64,000 nucleotides of DNA from JAUVPB01 sp965223695. Lineage in GTDB: Bacteria > Actinomycetota > Thermoleophilia > Gaiellales > Gaiellaceae. Shown here in pieces: positions 29,946-37,854 of this stretch. The position numbers and the translations under genes were made by a program. The DNA is taken from NCBI GenBank assembly GCA_965223695.1, contig CBDCXJ010000036.1:143093-207092 (forward strand), written 5' to 3'. The notes beneath the pieces were generated by a model, which saw only the letters and a program-made list of their open reading frames with translations, ran no database searches and had not been told where the DNA came from. Within the stretch, counting starts at the first letter, position 1. Each line of letters begins with the position of its first letter.

Positions 29946-30694
29946 ACCCGCAAACCCGTGCCGACCGGGCTGCGCTGCTCGCCGCGCATCGCGAGCGCGG
30001 TGACGAGGCTGCACGGCAGCAACTGATCGACGAACTCACGCCGCTCGCGCGCGGGCTCGCGCGACGCTATGCGGGGCGCGGTGAGCCAGTAGAAGACCTC
30101 GAACAGGTCGCGATGGTAGGTCTCATGAATGCCATCGATCGGTTCGATCTCGGTCGGAACGTCGACATCGCGAGTTTCGCCGTTCCGACGATCCTCGGTG
30201 AGATCAAGCACCACTTTCGTGACAGCAGCTGGACCGTCCATGTTCCCAGGGGACTGAAGGAGCGGAGCGCACGCCTGGCAAAGCGCCTCGACGCCCTCAC
30301 ATCCCAGCTTGGACGATCGCCCTCGATCGCAGAGCTCGCCACCGCCGAGAAGCTACTCGAGGAAGAGGTGGTCGAGGCTCTCGACGCCGGGCTCGTCTAC
30401 AACGCGCGATCGCTCGATTCGGCGCCGCCGGGCGCCGGATCTGATCTCGGTGCCATCGCCAGCTTTGGGGCACCCGATGACGAGCTGGCAGCGGTCGAGG
30501 ATCGTGCGATGCTGGACGATGGTTTCCGCGAGCTCGACGCTCGCGAGCTGCGGGTCGTCAACCTCCGCTTTGTAGATGGGCTGACGCAGACACGCATCGC
30601 CGAGGAGCTCGGGATCTCGCAGATGCATGTATCGAGATTGCTCCGCCAGGGTCTCGAGAAGATGCGATCAGCACTCGACGAGGAGACGCCATGA
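29942..30694 (+). CDS. RNA polymerase sigma factor, SigB/SigF/SigG family
   Basis: Alternative sigma factor of 250 residues from ATG 29942. Region 2 is YAGRGEPVEDLEQVAMVGLM and then NAIDRFDLGRNVDIASFAVP, with the aromatic DNA-melting part TILGEIKHHFRDSSWTVHVP. Region 3 is ERSARLAKRLDALTSQLGRS. Region 4 is LRVVNLRFVDGLTQTRIAEE followed by GISQMHVSRLLRQGL. It is flanked by two RsbW-like genes and followed by STAS and SpoIIE-phosphatase genes, the components of a partner-switching circuit. GTTTGA-N14-GGGTAC promoters at 33347, 37467 and 38846 are what this family recognises. Confidence 0.92.
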   Translation: MNPQTRADRAALLAAHRERGDEAARQQLIDELTPLARGLARRYAGRGEPVEDLEQVAMVGLMNAIDRFDLGRNVDIASFAVPTILGEIKHHFRDSSWTVHVPRGLKERSARLAKRLDALTSQLGRSPSIAELATAEKLLEEEVVEALDAGLVYNARSLDSAPPGAGSDLGAIASFGAPDDELAAVEDRAMLDDGFRELDARELRVVNLRFVDGLTQTRIAEELGISQMHVSRLLRQGLEKMRSALDEETP

Positions 30695-30713
30695 GCGGCG
30701 AAGGAGAGCGCCT

Positions 30714-31127
30714 GTGAAGGGCACTCACCGGATCGTCATGACCGTGCCTGCGAAGCCCGAGTACGTCGGGATCTGCCGGCTAGCGCTGGCGGGCATCGCG
30801 CGCACGACAGACATGAGCCCCACCACGCTGGCCGACCTCAAGCTCGCGCTGACAGAAGTCGTCAACAACGCAGTCGACCACGGTGCGGCAAGCGCCGAGA
30901 GCGATGTGAGCGTGGCCTTCGAGCTCGCGCCAACCCGGATACACGTCGAGGTCGAGGACGATGGTGCCGGCTTCGACACCGAGCTTCTCAAAGGCCCCGA
31001 CCCCGAGGCGCCGAGCGAGTCGGGCATGGGAATGATGATCCTTCGGGCTCTGGTCGACGATCTGGCAGGCGCACCGCGCCAGGGCGGACGGGGGATGCGC
31101 GTCGAGTTCTCCAAGAGCTTGCCGTGA
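30714..31127 (+). CDS. anti-sigma factor / serine kinase, RsbW-like
   Basis: GHKL-fold protein of 137 residues from GTG 30714, with AAGGAG ahead. The N box LKLALTEVVNNAVDHGAA, G1 box VEDDGAGFD and G2 box SGMGMMILRALVDDL are all intact, so it can bind ATP. The family binds a SigB-type sigma factor and phosphorylates a STAS antagonist. It follows the sigma gene by 19 nt. It is the catalytically complete counterpart of the degenerate homologue at 29541. Confidence 0.85.
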   Translation: MKGTHRIVMTVPAKPEYVGICRLALAGIARTTDMSPTTLADLKLALTEVVNNAVDHGAASAESDVSVAFELAPTRIHVEVEDDGAGFDTELLKGPDPEAPSESGMGMMILRALVDDLAGAPRQGGRGMRVEFSKSLP

Positions 31128-31172
31128 ACGCTGAGGAAGCCCGGCGGCCGGCCGCACTGTGCCGGCTGCCGT

Positions 31173-31514
31173 CTACTCTGCGAGGGCGTCGCCGCGAGTC
31201 GCGTAGACCGAGAACAGCTCGTCGAGCTTGGTGATCTCGAACACCTTGCGGATCGAGCGGTCGTTGATCACGAGCGATACCCGACCTTTATGCGGAGCAA
31301 GACGCTTCATTGTGCCCGTAAGCACGCCTAGAGCGGTGGAATCGATGAAGTTTGTCTCGCTCAAGTCGATGACGAGATGCGTGGCGCCTGCGTCGATCTC
31401 CTCGATCAGCCTTTCCTTGAGCTCGGGCGCGGTGTAGAGGTCGGCTTCGCCGGTCACGGCGACAACCACGGCGCCGTCGGGGCTACTTTCGGTCGAGATC
31501 CGGAACTCGGTCAT
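31173..31514 (-). CDS. STAS-domain anti-sigma factor antagonist
   Basis: Single STAS domain of 113 residues beginning MTEFRISTESSPDGAVVVAV. The phosphorylatable serine is in NFIDSTALGVLTG, the standard site for RsbW-type kinases. It should free the sigma factor when dephosphorylated by a SpoIIE-type phosphatase, such as the one encoded divergently at 31625. The in-frame extension to 31640 overlaps that gene's start region and is non-conserved, so I start at ATG 31514. Confidence 0.88.
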   Translation of the reverse strand: MTEFRISTESSPDGAVVVAVTGEADLYTAPELKERLIEEIDAGATHLVIDLSETNFIDSTALGVLTGTMKRLAPHKGRVSLVINDRSIRKVFEITKLDELFSVYATRGDALAE

Positions 31515-31624
31515 GCTGGCGACAGTCTGCCCGACTGAGTCAACTCGCGTGCGCCGTGGCGGCGCGCGAGCTTCACGAGCGGCGACGATATCCTGACGCG
31601 AAGGCGAAGCTGCGCTGCCATGTG

Positions 31625-33328
31625 ATGAGCGATCGGTCATCTTCCAAGGCTGGCGAAACGCGAAAGGCGCGCGCAGGCAGCGTCCGAACTCCCGTCGAGC
31701 GTTTGCAAACAGTTACGGCTGCTTTCTCGCGCGCGCTGACCCAGGAGGACGTTTCGGCCGTGGCTGTCGACGGCGCGGTCGAGGAGTTTGCGGCACAGGC
31801 GGCCCACATCTCGTTACTCAGCGACGATGGGGGCTCACTCGAGCGTGTGTACGAGCACTTCTCGGCCGGATCTCGCTCTGAGCGACGGACTCACCAGGAC
31901 AGAGCGGACCAGCTCGGCTTCAACGTTCAACCGGGACTTGCCGCGCTGCCGCTCCGCGTCGCAGGCAGACTCATCGGGGTATTCGTTCTCGACTTCGGGG
32001 AGCGCGCCACCTTCTCGAGCGAGATCGAGACCACGTTGCAGACGCTTGCGGATCAGTGCGCGCAGGCGCTCGAGCGCGCGTCCACCTACGCCGCCGAGCG
32101 CACGGCCCGCGCCCAAGCGGAGCGCGCGCGTGAGGAGCTCGAGCGGATCGACGCGCTGACTGACCTCGGTCTCGCGGAGCTCGCATTCGACGAGTTTCTC
32201 GACACGGTGCTCGCACGCCTGGTGCGGCTGCTTGAGGCAGACGCGGCGGTGATCCTTCTGCCCAATGAGAGAGGCGAGCTCATGGCAAACGCGAGCATCG
32301 GTCTCGAAGAGGACGCGCGCCGGCAGGTGCGTGTCGCGACGGGCCACGGCGTCACCGGAAGGGTGATCGAGCTGAGCGAGCCGGCCGTTGTCGACGATCT
32401 CTCCGAGCTCGACCTGCCGCACTCCGTCTTGAAGCGCGCCGGGATGCGGTCGATGGTTGCCGTACCGCTCATCGCCGCTGGACGCAGCGTCGGTGTCCTG
32501 CTCGCCGCCTCGGGGAGGGTGGGTGCTTACAGCGGCCGCGACGTGCCCACGCTCCGGGTCGCGGGAGACCGACTCGCCCTCGCCATCGACAACGCACGCG
32601 CCTACGAGCATCAGGCGAGCATCGCGAGAACCCTGCAGCAAAGCCTGCTGCCCGACCAACTCCCGACGGTGATGGGAATGTCGCTCGCCGGCCGCTACCT
32701 GCCAGCGACCGTTCGTAGCGACGTAGGCGGCGACTGGTATGACGCCCTCGTCCGTGACGACGGGACGCTTGCGCTGGTGATTGGCGACGTGGTCGGTCAC
32801 GGGATCGAAGCGGCGGCGACGATGGGCATGCTGCGGAACGCAGCGCACGCCTACCTGCTCGATGGCAAGGGGCCGGCCACAACGCTGGCCCTGCTCGATC
32901 GGTTCGTGGCTCAGACCGGGCGTGGAGAGATGACAACCGCCGCGATCGTCACCGTCAGCGCCTCAGCTGGCGAGCTGGAGCTTGCGGCTGCGGGCCATCC
33001 GCCCCCACTTCTCGTGTCGGACACGGGTACCGCGGACTTCGCAGATGACGGGCGCGGCGTACCGCTCGGTGTCGTGCCGGACGCTGGCCGTCGCGGTGCT
33101 CGCCGCCATATCGAGCCGGGAACGGCCATTCTCATGTACACGGACGGTCTGATCGATCACCGCGGACATCCAGTCGACGAGGCGCTCACGAGGCTCGGCT
33201 CACCACTTGAGCCTGGCGAGCAGAGCGACCCCCACACGCTGATCGACGCCGTTCTCGACCGCATGGTTCCGACCGGCGCTCACGAGGACGACATTGCGAT
33301 GGTGGTCGCACGGCTCGAGCCCCGATAG
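31625..33328 (+). CDS. GAF-GAF-SpoIIE serine phosphatase (RsbU/RsbP-like)
   Basis: Cytosolic regulator of about 567 residues from ATG 31625. A first GAF-like region contains AVDGAVEEFAAQAAHISLLS. A second GAF starts near DTVLARLVRLLEADAAVILL. The PP2C/SpoIIE domain has RSDVGGDWYDALV and LALVIGDVVGHGIEAAA with metal-binding aspartates, then GHPPPLLVS and ILMYTDGLIDHRG. It would dephosphorylate the STAS protein encoded divergently, releasing the sigma factor. The signal sensed by the GAF domains is not known. ATG 31556 and GTG 31622 are alternative starts. Confidence 0.88.
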   Translation: MSDRSSSKAGETRKARAGSVRTPVERLQTVTAAFSRALTQEDVSAVAVDGAVEEFAAQAAHISLLSDDGGSLERVYEHFSAGSRSERRTHQDRADQLGFNVQPGLAALPLRVAGRLIGVFVLDFGERATFSSEIETTLQTLADQCAQALERASTYAAERTARAQAERAREELERIDALTDLGLAELAFDEFLDTVLARLVRLLEADAAVILLPNERGELMANASIGLEEDARRQVRVATGHGVTGRVIELSEPAVVDDLSELDLPHSVLKRAGMRSMVAVPLIAAGRSVGVLLAASGRVGAYSGRDVPTLRVAGDRLALAIDNARAYEHQASIARTLQQSLLPDQLPTVMGMSLAGRYLPATVRSDVGGDWYDALVRDDGTLALVIGDVVGHGIEAAATMGMLRNAAHAYLLDGKGPATTLALLDRFVAQTGRGEMTTAAIVTVSASAGELELAAAGHPPPLLVSDTGTADFADDGRGVPLGVVPDAGRRGARRHIEPGTAILMYTDGLIDHRGHPVDEALTRLGSPLEPGEQSDPHTLIDAVLDRMVPTGAHEDDIAMVVARLEPR

Positions 33329-33346
33329 GCGCTGCCGCGCGACGAG

Positions 33347-33372
33347 GTTTGAAGCTTCGAGCGGCGGGGTAC
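33347..33372 (+). promoter_or_regulatory. SigB-type promoter
   Basis: GTTTGA (33347-33352), 14-bp spacer, GGGTAC (33367-33372). This matches the SigB-family consensus GTTTNN-N12-15-GGGTAN. It lies in the gap after the phosphatase gene and about 80 nt before the small membrane protein gene at 33453. Identical patterns occur at 37467 and 38846. Confidence 0.75.
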
Positions 33373-33452
33373 CCACCCGGAGAGAGCGACGTACACGCGC
33401 GAGCGTCCCGCGACGCGCAGACGCTTCCGGCAAACTCTTGGGGAGACGGCGA

Positions 33453-33716
33453 ATGCGGAATCCGTTCCGAACTGAAGCCGAGATGTACCGCTTTCTGCTC
33501 GTCGCGGTCGCCGTCGCCATATCGGTTGCCATCGCCGGGATCTTCGGAGGCGGCTGGGCCGCATTTGGCGTCCTCCTGTTCCTGGTCGCCGTCGCCTACA
33601 TCGCCGCTCAAGCACGGCTGGAACCTGCACGGCCTGAGCGCGCAGGCTGGGCTCGCCCCCCGGGTTCGGAGCGGGCGTCGCGCGCCGCCTGCTCGTGCTC
33701 GCCAACGAGACCCTGA
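33453..33716 (+). CDS. small membrane protein
   Basis: An 87-residue protein from ATG 33453 with GGGAG ahead. Residues 12-33 (RFLLVAVAVAISVAIAGIFG) and 36-52 (WAAFGVLLFLVAVAYIA) form two helices. The tail after residue 55 is low-complexity Arg/Pro/Ala and may be out of frame. The next gene overlaps by 22 nt in another frame and its homologous-looking text (GFGAGVARRLLVLANETL) begins upstream of its start. A frameshift inside one longer membrane-USP-like protein is therefore possible. It sits behind a SigB-type promoter. Confidence 0.55.
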   Translation: MRNPFRTEAEMYRFLLVAVAVAISVAIAGIFGGGWAAFGVLLFLVAVAYIAAQARLEPARPERAGWARPPGSERASRAACSCSPTRP

Positions 33717-34132
33717 TCGGAGAATCCCTCCATCATGAGATACGCAGGCGGCTCGCTGGGTCGAACGGCGTCGTCAAAGTCGTCGCGCCGGCGCTCAACA
33801 GTCGCCTTCGCCACTGGGTATCAGACGACGATGGTGCCCGCGCCGAAGCGAAAGCGCGGCTGGACGCTTCGCTCAAGGCGCTCCGAGAGAGCGACATCCA
33901 GGCGCACGGCGAAGTGGGGGACGATGATCCTGTGCAGGCCCTCGAAGACGCGCTCCGAGCATTCGAGGCCGACGAGGTGATCATCTCGACACATCCCGCT
34001 GCTCGTTCGAACTGGCTCGAGCGAGGTGTCGTCGAGCGTGCGCGCGCGAAGTTCCCGATTCCGATCACGCATGTGGTCGTCGATATCGACCGTGACTCGA
34101 CGCTTGCAGCCTCTGTTGTAGCGCGCGGGTAG
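33695..34132 (+). CDS. UspA-like / hypothetical stress protein
   Basis: A 145-residue protein starting (V)LANETLIGESLHHEIRRRL. It has an alternating alpha/beta pattern (VVKVVAPAL, DEVIISTHPAARSNWLERGV, FPIPITHVVVDID) resembling the universal stress protein/Rossmann-like fold of actinobacterial proteins found beside stress genes. An ATP-binding G-x2-G-x9-GS signature is not clear. GTG 33695 is the only start available in frame, but the fold appears to begin a few residues earlier. Probably under the SigB-type promoter at 33347. Confidence 0.55.
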   Translation: MLANETLIGESLHHEIRRRLAGSNGVVKVVAPALNSRLRHWVSDDDGARAEAKARLDASLKALRESDIQAHGEVGDDDPVQALEDALRAFEADEVIISTHPAARSNWLERGVVERARAKFPIPITHVVVDIDRDSTLAASVVARG

Positions 34133-34142
34133 GGGGCACCCG

Positions 34143-34598
34143 CTAACCGCGTTGCGCCGAACGCTGTCTGAGCGTTCCGAGCAGATTGTGGACGCTGTCA
34201 CGCACCTCGTCTTCGCGCGCCCGCCACAAGCGCTCGGCAAGCGCATCGACGATCTCTCTCACACCGACCATGCCAAGCACGTGCTCGCCCTCGACTACGG
34301 GGATATGCCGAATATTGTGCTCGCCCATCAAGCGCGCGACGTCGAGGATGTCGGCGTCGGCTGGGGTGGTCACGAGCTGTGTGGTCATGACGTCGGAGAC
34401 GCGTGTTTGCACGAGATCGGCACCGCGTGCGACGAGGCGAAGGACGTCACGCTCGGTGAGGATGCCGACGAGACGTGCGCCGTCGCAGACGGCGACCGAG
34501 CCGACGCCCGCGTCGAGCATGCGCTGGATCGCAGTTCCGAGATCAGCGTCGGGCGGCACCTCGATCAAACGCAAGTTCATGACGTCGACTATTCCCAT
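34143..34598 (-). CDS. tandem CBS-domain protein
   Basis: A 151-residue protein from ATG 34598 preceded by AAGAGGGA. Two CBS motifs are visible: MNLRLIEVPPDADLGTAIQR through LVGILTERDVLRL, and SDVMTTQLVTTPADADILD through HVLGMVGVREIVDAL. CBS pairs bind adenine nucleotides and sense energy state. It is transcribed in the same direction as the response regulator and kinase genes upstream, whose frame overlaps its 5' end by 56 nt. A stress-linked energy sensor is inferred. Confidence 0.85.
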   Translation of the reverse strand: MGIVDVMNLRLIEVPPDADLGTAIQRMLDAGVGSVAVCDGARLVGILTERDVLRLVARGADLVQTRVSDVMTTQLVTTPADADILDVARLMGEHNIRHIPVVEGEHVLGMVGVREIVDALAERLWRAREDEVRDSVHNLLGTLRQRSAQRG

Positions 34599-35096
34599 TC
34601 GATCCCTCTTCGTCGCGCTCAGCGTCGCGACCCAGCATATTGAGCGCCCGGCCACTCGGCAGCGCAGCGATCTCGAGCCAGTAGCGACCCAGCGTCGCGA
34701 TGTCGGTGGTCAGTGCCGCGTAGCTACTCGGTTTGCTAACGAAGCTGTTCGCGCCGAGCGCATAGCTGGCTTCGATGTCGTCCTGGGCCGTCGAAGTTGT
34801 AAGCACGACGACTGGGATCGGCCGCATCGTGGTCCCGGCGCTCAACGCCCGGAGCGCCTCCCATCCGTCGATGCGGGCATGTTGAGGTCGAGGAGGATCA
34901 GGTCGGGATGCGGGGTTGCGACGGGATCGCAACCGCTCCTGCACGCCTCGAGATAGTTGAGCAGTTCCTCTCCGTCGCAGAGGTGTCGCACGTCGGCGCG
35001 CGGGCAACTCGCGCGGAGCGCTTCCTCGATGAGCCCACGGTAGTCGGCGTCGTCGTCGACGATAAGGATCGTTGCTCGGCGATCAGTGTGTTCCAC
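34543..35096 (-). CDS. single-domain response regulator (frameshifted)
   Basis: Rcp1/CheY-like receiver. The first frame from GTG 35096 gives ATILIVDDDADYRGLIEEAL and the phospho-Asp motif PDLILLDLNMP. The second frame continues DGWEALRALSAGTTMRPIP, VVVLTTSTAQDDIEASYALG with the conserved Thr, and ANSFVSKPSSY with the Lys. A one-base deletion near 34871-34878 (inside NMP...DGWEAL) separates the halves. The family normally ends near LGRYWLEIAALP. Here translation runs on to 34543, into the CBS gene. The start overlaps the kinase stop by 14 nt, marking a kinase-regulator pair. Confidence 0.75.
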
Positions 35097-36309
35097 CTGC
35101 GGATTCTTCGCGCTGCGCCCGCGCGGGTAGTTCGATGGTGAAGGTCGAGCCGCTCCCGGGAGTGCTCGACGCGGTGAGACTGCCGCCGTGTCGCTCGACG
35201 ACACGGCGGCAAAGGGCCAAACCAATGCCCGTGCCGGCGTAGGATTCTGATCCGTGGAGTCGTTTGAAGGGCTCGAAGATCCGATCGCGATGTCTTGCCT
35301 CGAAGCCGATTCCGTTGTCCGAGATCGTTAACGCGACCATGTTGCCTGGAAGCTTGCAGGCACTGATCACGACACGCGGGGTCGTGCTACGCGTGCGGAA
35401 CTTGATCGCGTTGCAGAGCAGGTTCTGGAACAGTTGTCGCATCTGAACGACGTCGGCTTCGACCGTTGGCAGTTCGGATACCTCGAGCTCGCAGCCGGTT
35501 TCGGCGATGTGAACCTCGAGATCGCTGATGACTTCCTCGAGCACCGGCCCGAGATCGATTAGCGCTCGCCGTGGCGGAGCCGTCGTCACGTGCGAGTAGA
35601 CGAGAAGAGCACGCGTGAGGTCCTTCATGCGCGCTGCTGAGCTGTGGATCCGGCCGAGCTCCAGTCGCGCCTGGTCGTCGAGAACGTCGTCGAGCCTGGC
35701 TTCGAGCCGCTCCGCAAACGTCGTGATCTTGCGGAGCGGCTCCTGCAGGTCATGCGACGCGGTCGTCGCGAAGCGCTCGAGCTCCTTGTTGGAGCGAGCG
35801 AGCTCCTCGAGTGTCCGTCGGCGATCGCTGTCGTCCTGGATCTGTGCGATGAAATAGAGCGGTTGCCGGTTGCTGTCGCGCACGAGCGACACGCTATGGC
35901 GCACCCAGACCGGGGAGCCGTCGGCCCGCACGTAGCGCTTCTCGATGTCGAAGCGACGTGTGCGGTCGTGCAGAAGCTCCCAGACGTGCGCGAGGTTGTC
36001 GTCGATGTCGTCTGGATGCGTCAGCGCGAGGCTCGACTCGTTCAGCAACTCGTTGTCGGTGTACCCGAGCAGGCGGGAGAGCTCGGCGTTGACCCGGAGA
36101 AAGCGCCCGTCGAGCGCAACGAACGCGAGGCCTATGGGTGCGTTCTCGAAGGCGCCGCGAAAGCGAGCCTCGCTTTCTTCGGGCTCACGCTGGATCGGAT
36201 CAGACAGCGCGCCGGTAGGCGGCCGGATAGCGACGCGATCCGCTTCCATGGCGACGGAGCCCCGAGGCGCGTCTCCTCGACGCCTCGTGGGTGGGGCTAG
36301 CTCTTGCAT
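35083..36309 (-). CDS. PAS-domain sensor histidine kinase
   Basis: Cytosolic kinase of about 408 residues from ATG 36309. The PAS domain starts at EARFRGAFENAPIGLAFVAL, with PAC residues near VWVRHSVSLVRDSN. The HisKA box is ATTASHDLQEPLRKITTFAE. The ATPase has the N box LFQNLLCNAIKF, ISDNGIGFE and AGTGIGLALCRRVVERHGG. SHDLQEPLR is typical of phytochrome-like kinases that pair with Rcp1-type single-domain regulators, matching the next gene. Its ATG comes 2 nt after the GGDEF gene stop. ATG 36249 is an alternative start. Confidence 0.88.
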   Translation of the reverse strand: MQELAPPTRRRGDAPRGSVAMEADRVAIRPPTGALSDPIQREPEESEARFRGAFENAPIGLAFVALDGRFLRVNAELSRLLGYTDNELLNESSLALTHPDDIDDNLAHVWELLHDRTRRFDIEKRYVRADGSPVWVRHSVSLVRDSNRQPLYFIAQIQDDSDRRRTLEELARSNKELERFATTASHDLQEPLRKITTFAERLEARLDDVLDDQARLELGRIHSSAARMKDLTRALLVYSHVTTAPPRRALIDLGPVLEEVISDLEVHIAETGCELEVSELPTVEADVVQMRQLFQNLLCNAIKFRTRSTTPRVVISACKLPGNMVALTISDNGIGFEARHRDRIFEPFKRLHGSESYAGTGIGLALCRRVVERHGGSLTASSTPGSGSTFTIELPARAQREESAGGTH

Positions 36310-36311
36310 GG

Positions 36312-37334
36312 CTAGGCGCTCAGCTTCCGCGCGCGCGCCCACCCCAGGCCCTTCTGGTCGAGCATGCGCTGGTCCGCCTCGCAGACCAGCTCCTCTAGAG
36401 AGAGCGGCCATCGTGGATTCCAGCGTGCCACGCCCGCGCTGACGGCGATGAGGAGGCCGTCGGTCGAGCGGTTGTACTGATCTATTGCTCGGCCGAGCCG
36501 TTCGACAGCGATCACCGAGTTCTCAGCGCCCTCCGTGAAGAGCACGCAGAACTCGTCGCCGCCGACGCGCGCGACGATGTCGCTTGAGCGAAACGTACGA
36601 CGAAGCAGGTCGGCGAGCTCGCTCAGGAGGTCATCGCCGGCGCCGTGACCAAGCGTGTCGTTGACGGCTTTGAGCCCGTCGACATCGAGGTAGAGAAGCG
36701 CCAGCGGTTCCTCAGCCCGGTCAGCGCGCGCGATCGCCTGGTGGCCGTGCAGGTCGAAACCACGGCGATTCAGCAGCCCGGTGAGGGGGTCTACGACTGC
36801 CAGCTCCTGTAACTCTTCCTGCAGGACGTGGCGCTCGATCGCGTAGCGGATCGACCGTCGTAGCAGCTGCCCGCTCGCGCCGTCCTTGCAGAGGTAGTCC
36901 TGGGCGCCGTCCCTCAAGGCCTCGACGCCGAGGACGTCGTTGTACATGCCCGAGAGTACGACGACCGGAAGGTCGGGGCCCTCCGCGCGGAAGTCGTGCA
37001 GCGCGTCGAGGCCCGAACGCGCGGGCAAACCGAGATCGAGCAGGACAGCGTCGAACTCGCCGCGCCAGGCGAGCGCGATCCCGTCGTCGAGGTCGCCGGC
37101 GAAGCCCACTTCTGCATAGAGCGAGAGAGCATCGCTCACCAGGAAACGGTCGACCGGATCGTCCTCGATGGCGAGCACGCTCAGGTCCACGGCCGACGCG
37201 ACGGGCGTCGAGGCGCGCCTAATCGTTCGCGCGGCTGCGAGTGACTCGAGCTCGGGCTCGGCTCGTTCGAGCACAGGCGAGTCAAGGACATCTTCCGCGG
37301 CTGCCGCAGGTAAGAATCCCAGGGTAGCGGCCAT
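36312..37334 (-). CDS. response regulator with GGDEF diguanylate cyclase domain
   Basis: A 340-residue protein from ATG 37334 with AAAGGAG at ideal spacing. The receiver has VLAIEDDPVDRFLVSDALS, phospho-Asp in AVLLDLGLPARSGLD and a Lys in YLCKDG. The GGDEF domain has VDPLTGLLNRRGFDLHG, YLDVDGLKAVNDTLGHGAGD and the intact active site ARVGGDEFCVLF, so it should make cyclic di-GMP on phosphorylation. An RxxD inhibitory site is not obvious. It heads the operon GGDEF - PAS kinase - regulator - CBS. Confidence 0.88.
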   Translation of the reverse strand: MAATLGFLPAAAAEDVLDSPVLERAEPELESLAAARTIRRASTPVASAVDLSVLAIEDDPVDRFLVSDALSLYAEVGFAGDLDDGIALAWRGEFDAVLLDLGLPARSGLDALHDFRAEGPDLPVVVLSGMYNDVLGVEALRDGAQDYLCKDGASGQLLRRSIRYAIERHVLQEELQELAVVDPLTGLLNRRGFDLHGHQAIARADRAEEPLALLYLDVDGLKAVNDTLGHGAGDDLLSELADLLRRTFRSSDIVARVGGDEFCVLFTEGAENSVIAVERLGRAIDQYNRSTDGLLIAVSAGVARWNPRWPLSLEELVCEADQRMLDQKGLGWARARKLSA

Positions 37335-37466
37335 GGTCGCTCCTTTGTACGCCTCGCTACATGTGCGGCCATTATCGGCGTGCGGTTCACGACTTCGCCA
37401 TCCCTCGCCAGGGGGATTTTGCACCTCGCGAGCGTGTACCCCGATAGAGGGTTCCGCGGCTCATAT

Positions 37467-37492
37467 GTTTGAAGTGAGCAAGAAGCGGGTAC
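37467..37492 (+). promoter_or_regulatory. SigB-type promoter facing a gap without an obvious gene
   Basis: GTTTGA (37467-37472), 14 bp, GGGTAC (37487-37492), identical in boxes and spacing to the sites at 33347 and 38846. It points into the 520-bp gap between the GGDEF gene and the HicA-like gene, where only a 38-codon frame and a large hairpin follow. Confidence 0.7.
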
Positions 37493-37530
37493 TCCATGGT
37501 CACGAAAGATCGTCAACCTCGGAGGCGCAC

Positions 37531-37647
37531 GTGAGTCCACCCGACGATGTTGACCGCCCGACTGGGGCGGGATGCTTGGAGCCCGGCAAGGCGCCGTTGC
37601 TTGTGTCGTCGCCTTGCCTGGCATGGGGAGCGGATCTCCGTAGATGA
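37531..37647 (+). CDS. possible 38-residue peptide downstream of a SigB-type promoter
   Basis: GTG at 37531 with GGAGG 5 nt ahead opens (V)SPPDDVDRPTGAGCLEPGKA and closes at TGA 37645-37647. No similarity is recognised and the composition is unremarkable. The reasons to list it are the ribosome site and the promoter 40 nt upstream. It may be a fortuitous frame inside a noncoding RNA. Confidence 0.25.
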   Translation: MSPPDDVDRPTGAGCLEPGKAPLLVSSPCLAWGADLRR

Positions 37648-37728
37648 CGCAGAACTCACACTCGCGTCCGCGCAGCCCGGCGTTCCGGGCCTACCGCTCC
37701 AAAGCTCCCAGCATTCGCTCGAGTCGGT

Positions 37729-37822
37729 GGGCTCGGCGTCGACGGCGTTGAGGGCGAGAGATCCGTCGCTTTGCGCGACGGGACGTCGACGCCGAGCCCT
37801 TCGATGCAGCGACGTCGCCCTC
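37729..37822 (+). other. large nested stem-loop (structured RNA or terminator)
   Basis: A perfect 16-bp inverted repeat GGGCTCGGCGTCGACG (37729-37744) / 37784-37799 encloses an inner stem CCGTCGC/GCGACGG. TGAGGGCGA (37749-37757) in the loop is also complementary to TCGCCCTCA just after the outer stem (about 37814-37822), which would allow a pseudoknot. No T-tract follows. It lies about 240 nt downstream of the SigB-type promoter and before the convergent HicA-like gene. Confidence 0.5.
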
Positions 37823-37854
37823 AGCAGTCACGCAGCAAGTCGGCGTACGGCTGG

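Noticed and set aside
37335..37440. Cyclic di-GMP riboswitch ahead of the GGDEF gene
   Set aside because: The leader has no recognisable GEMM core (conserved GCACA/GAAA-type stems); only a good ribosome site.
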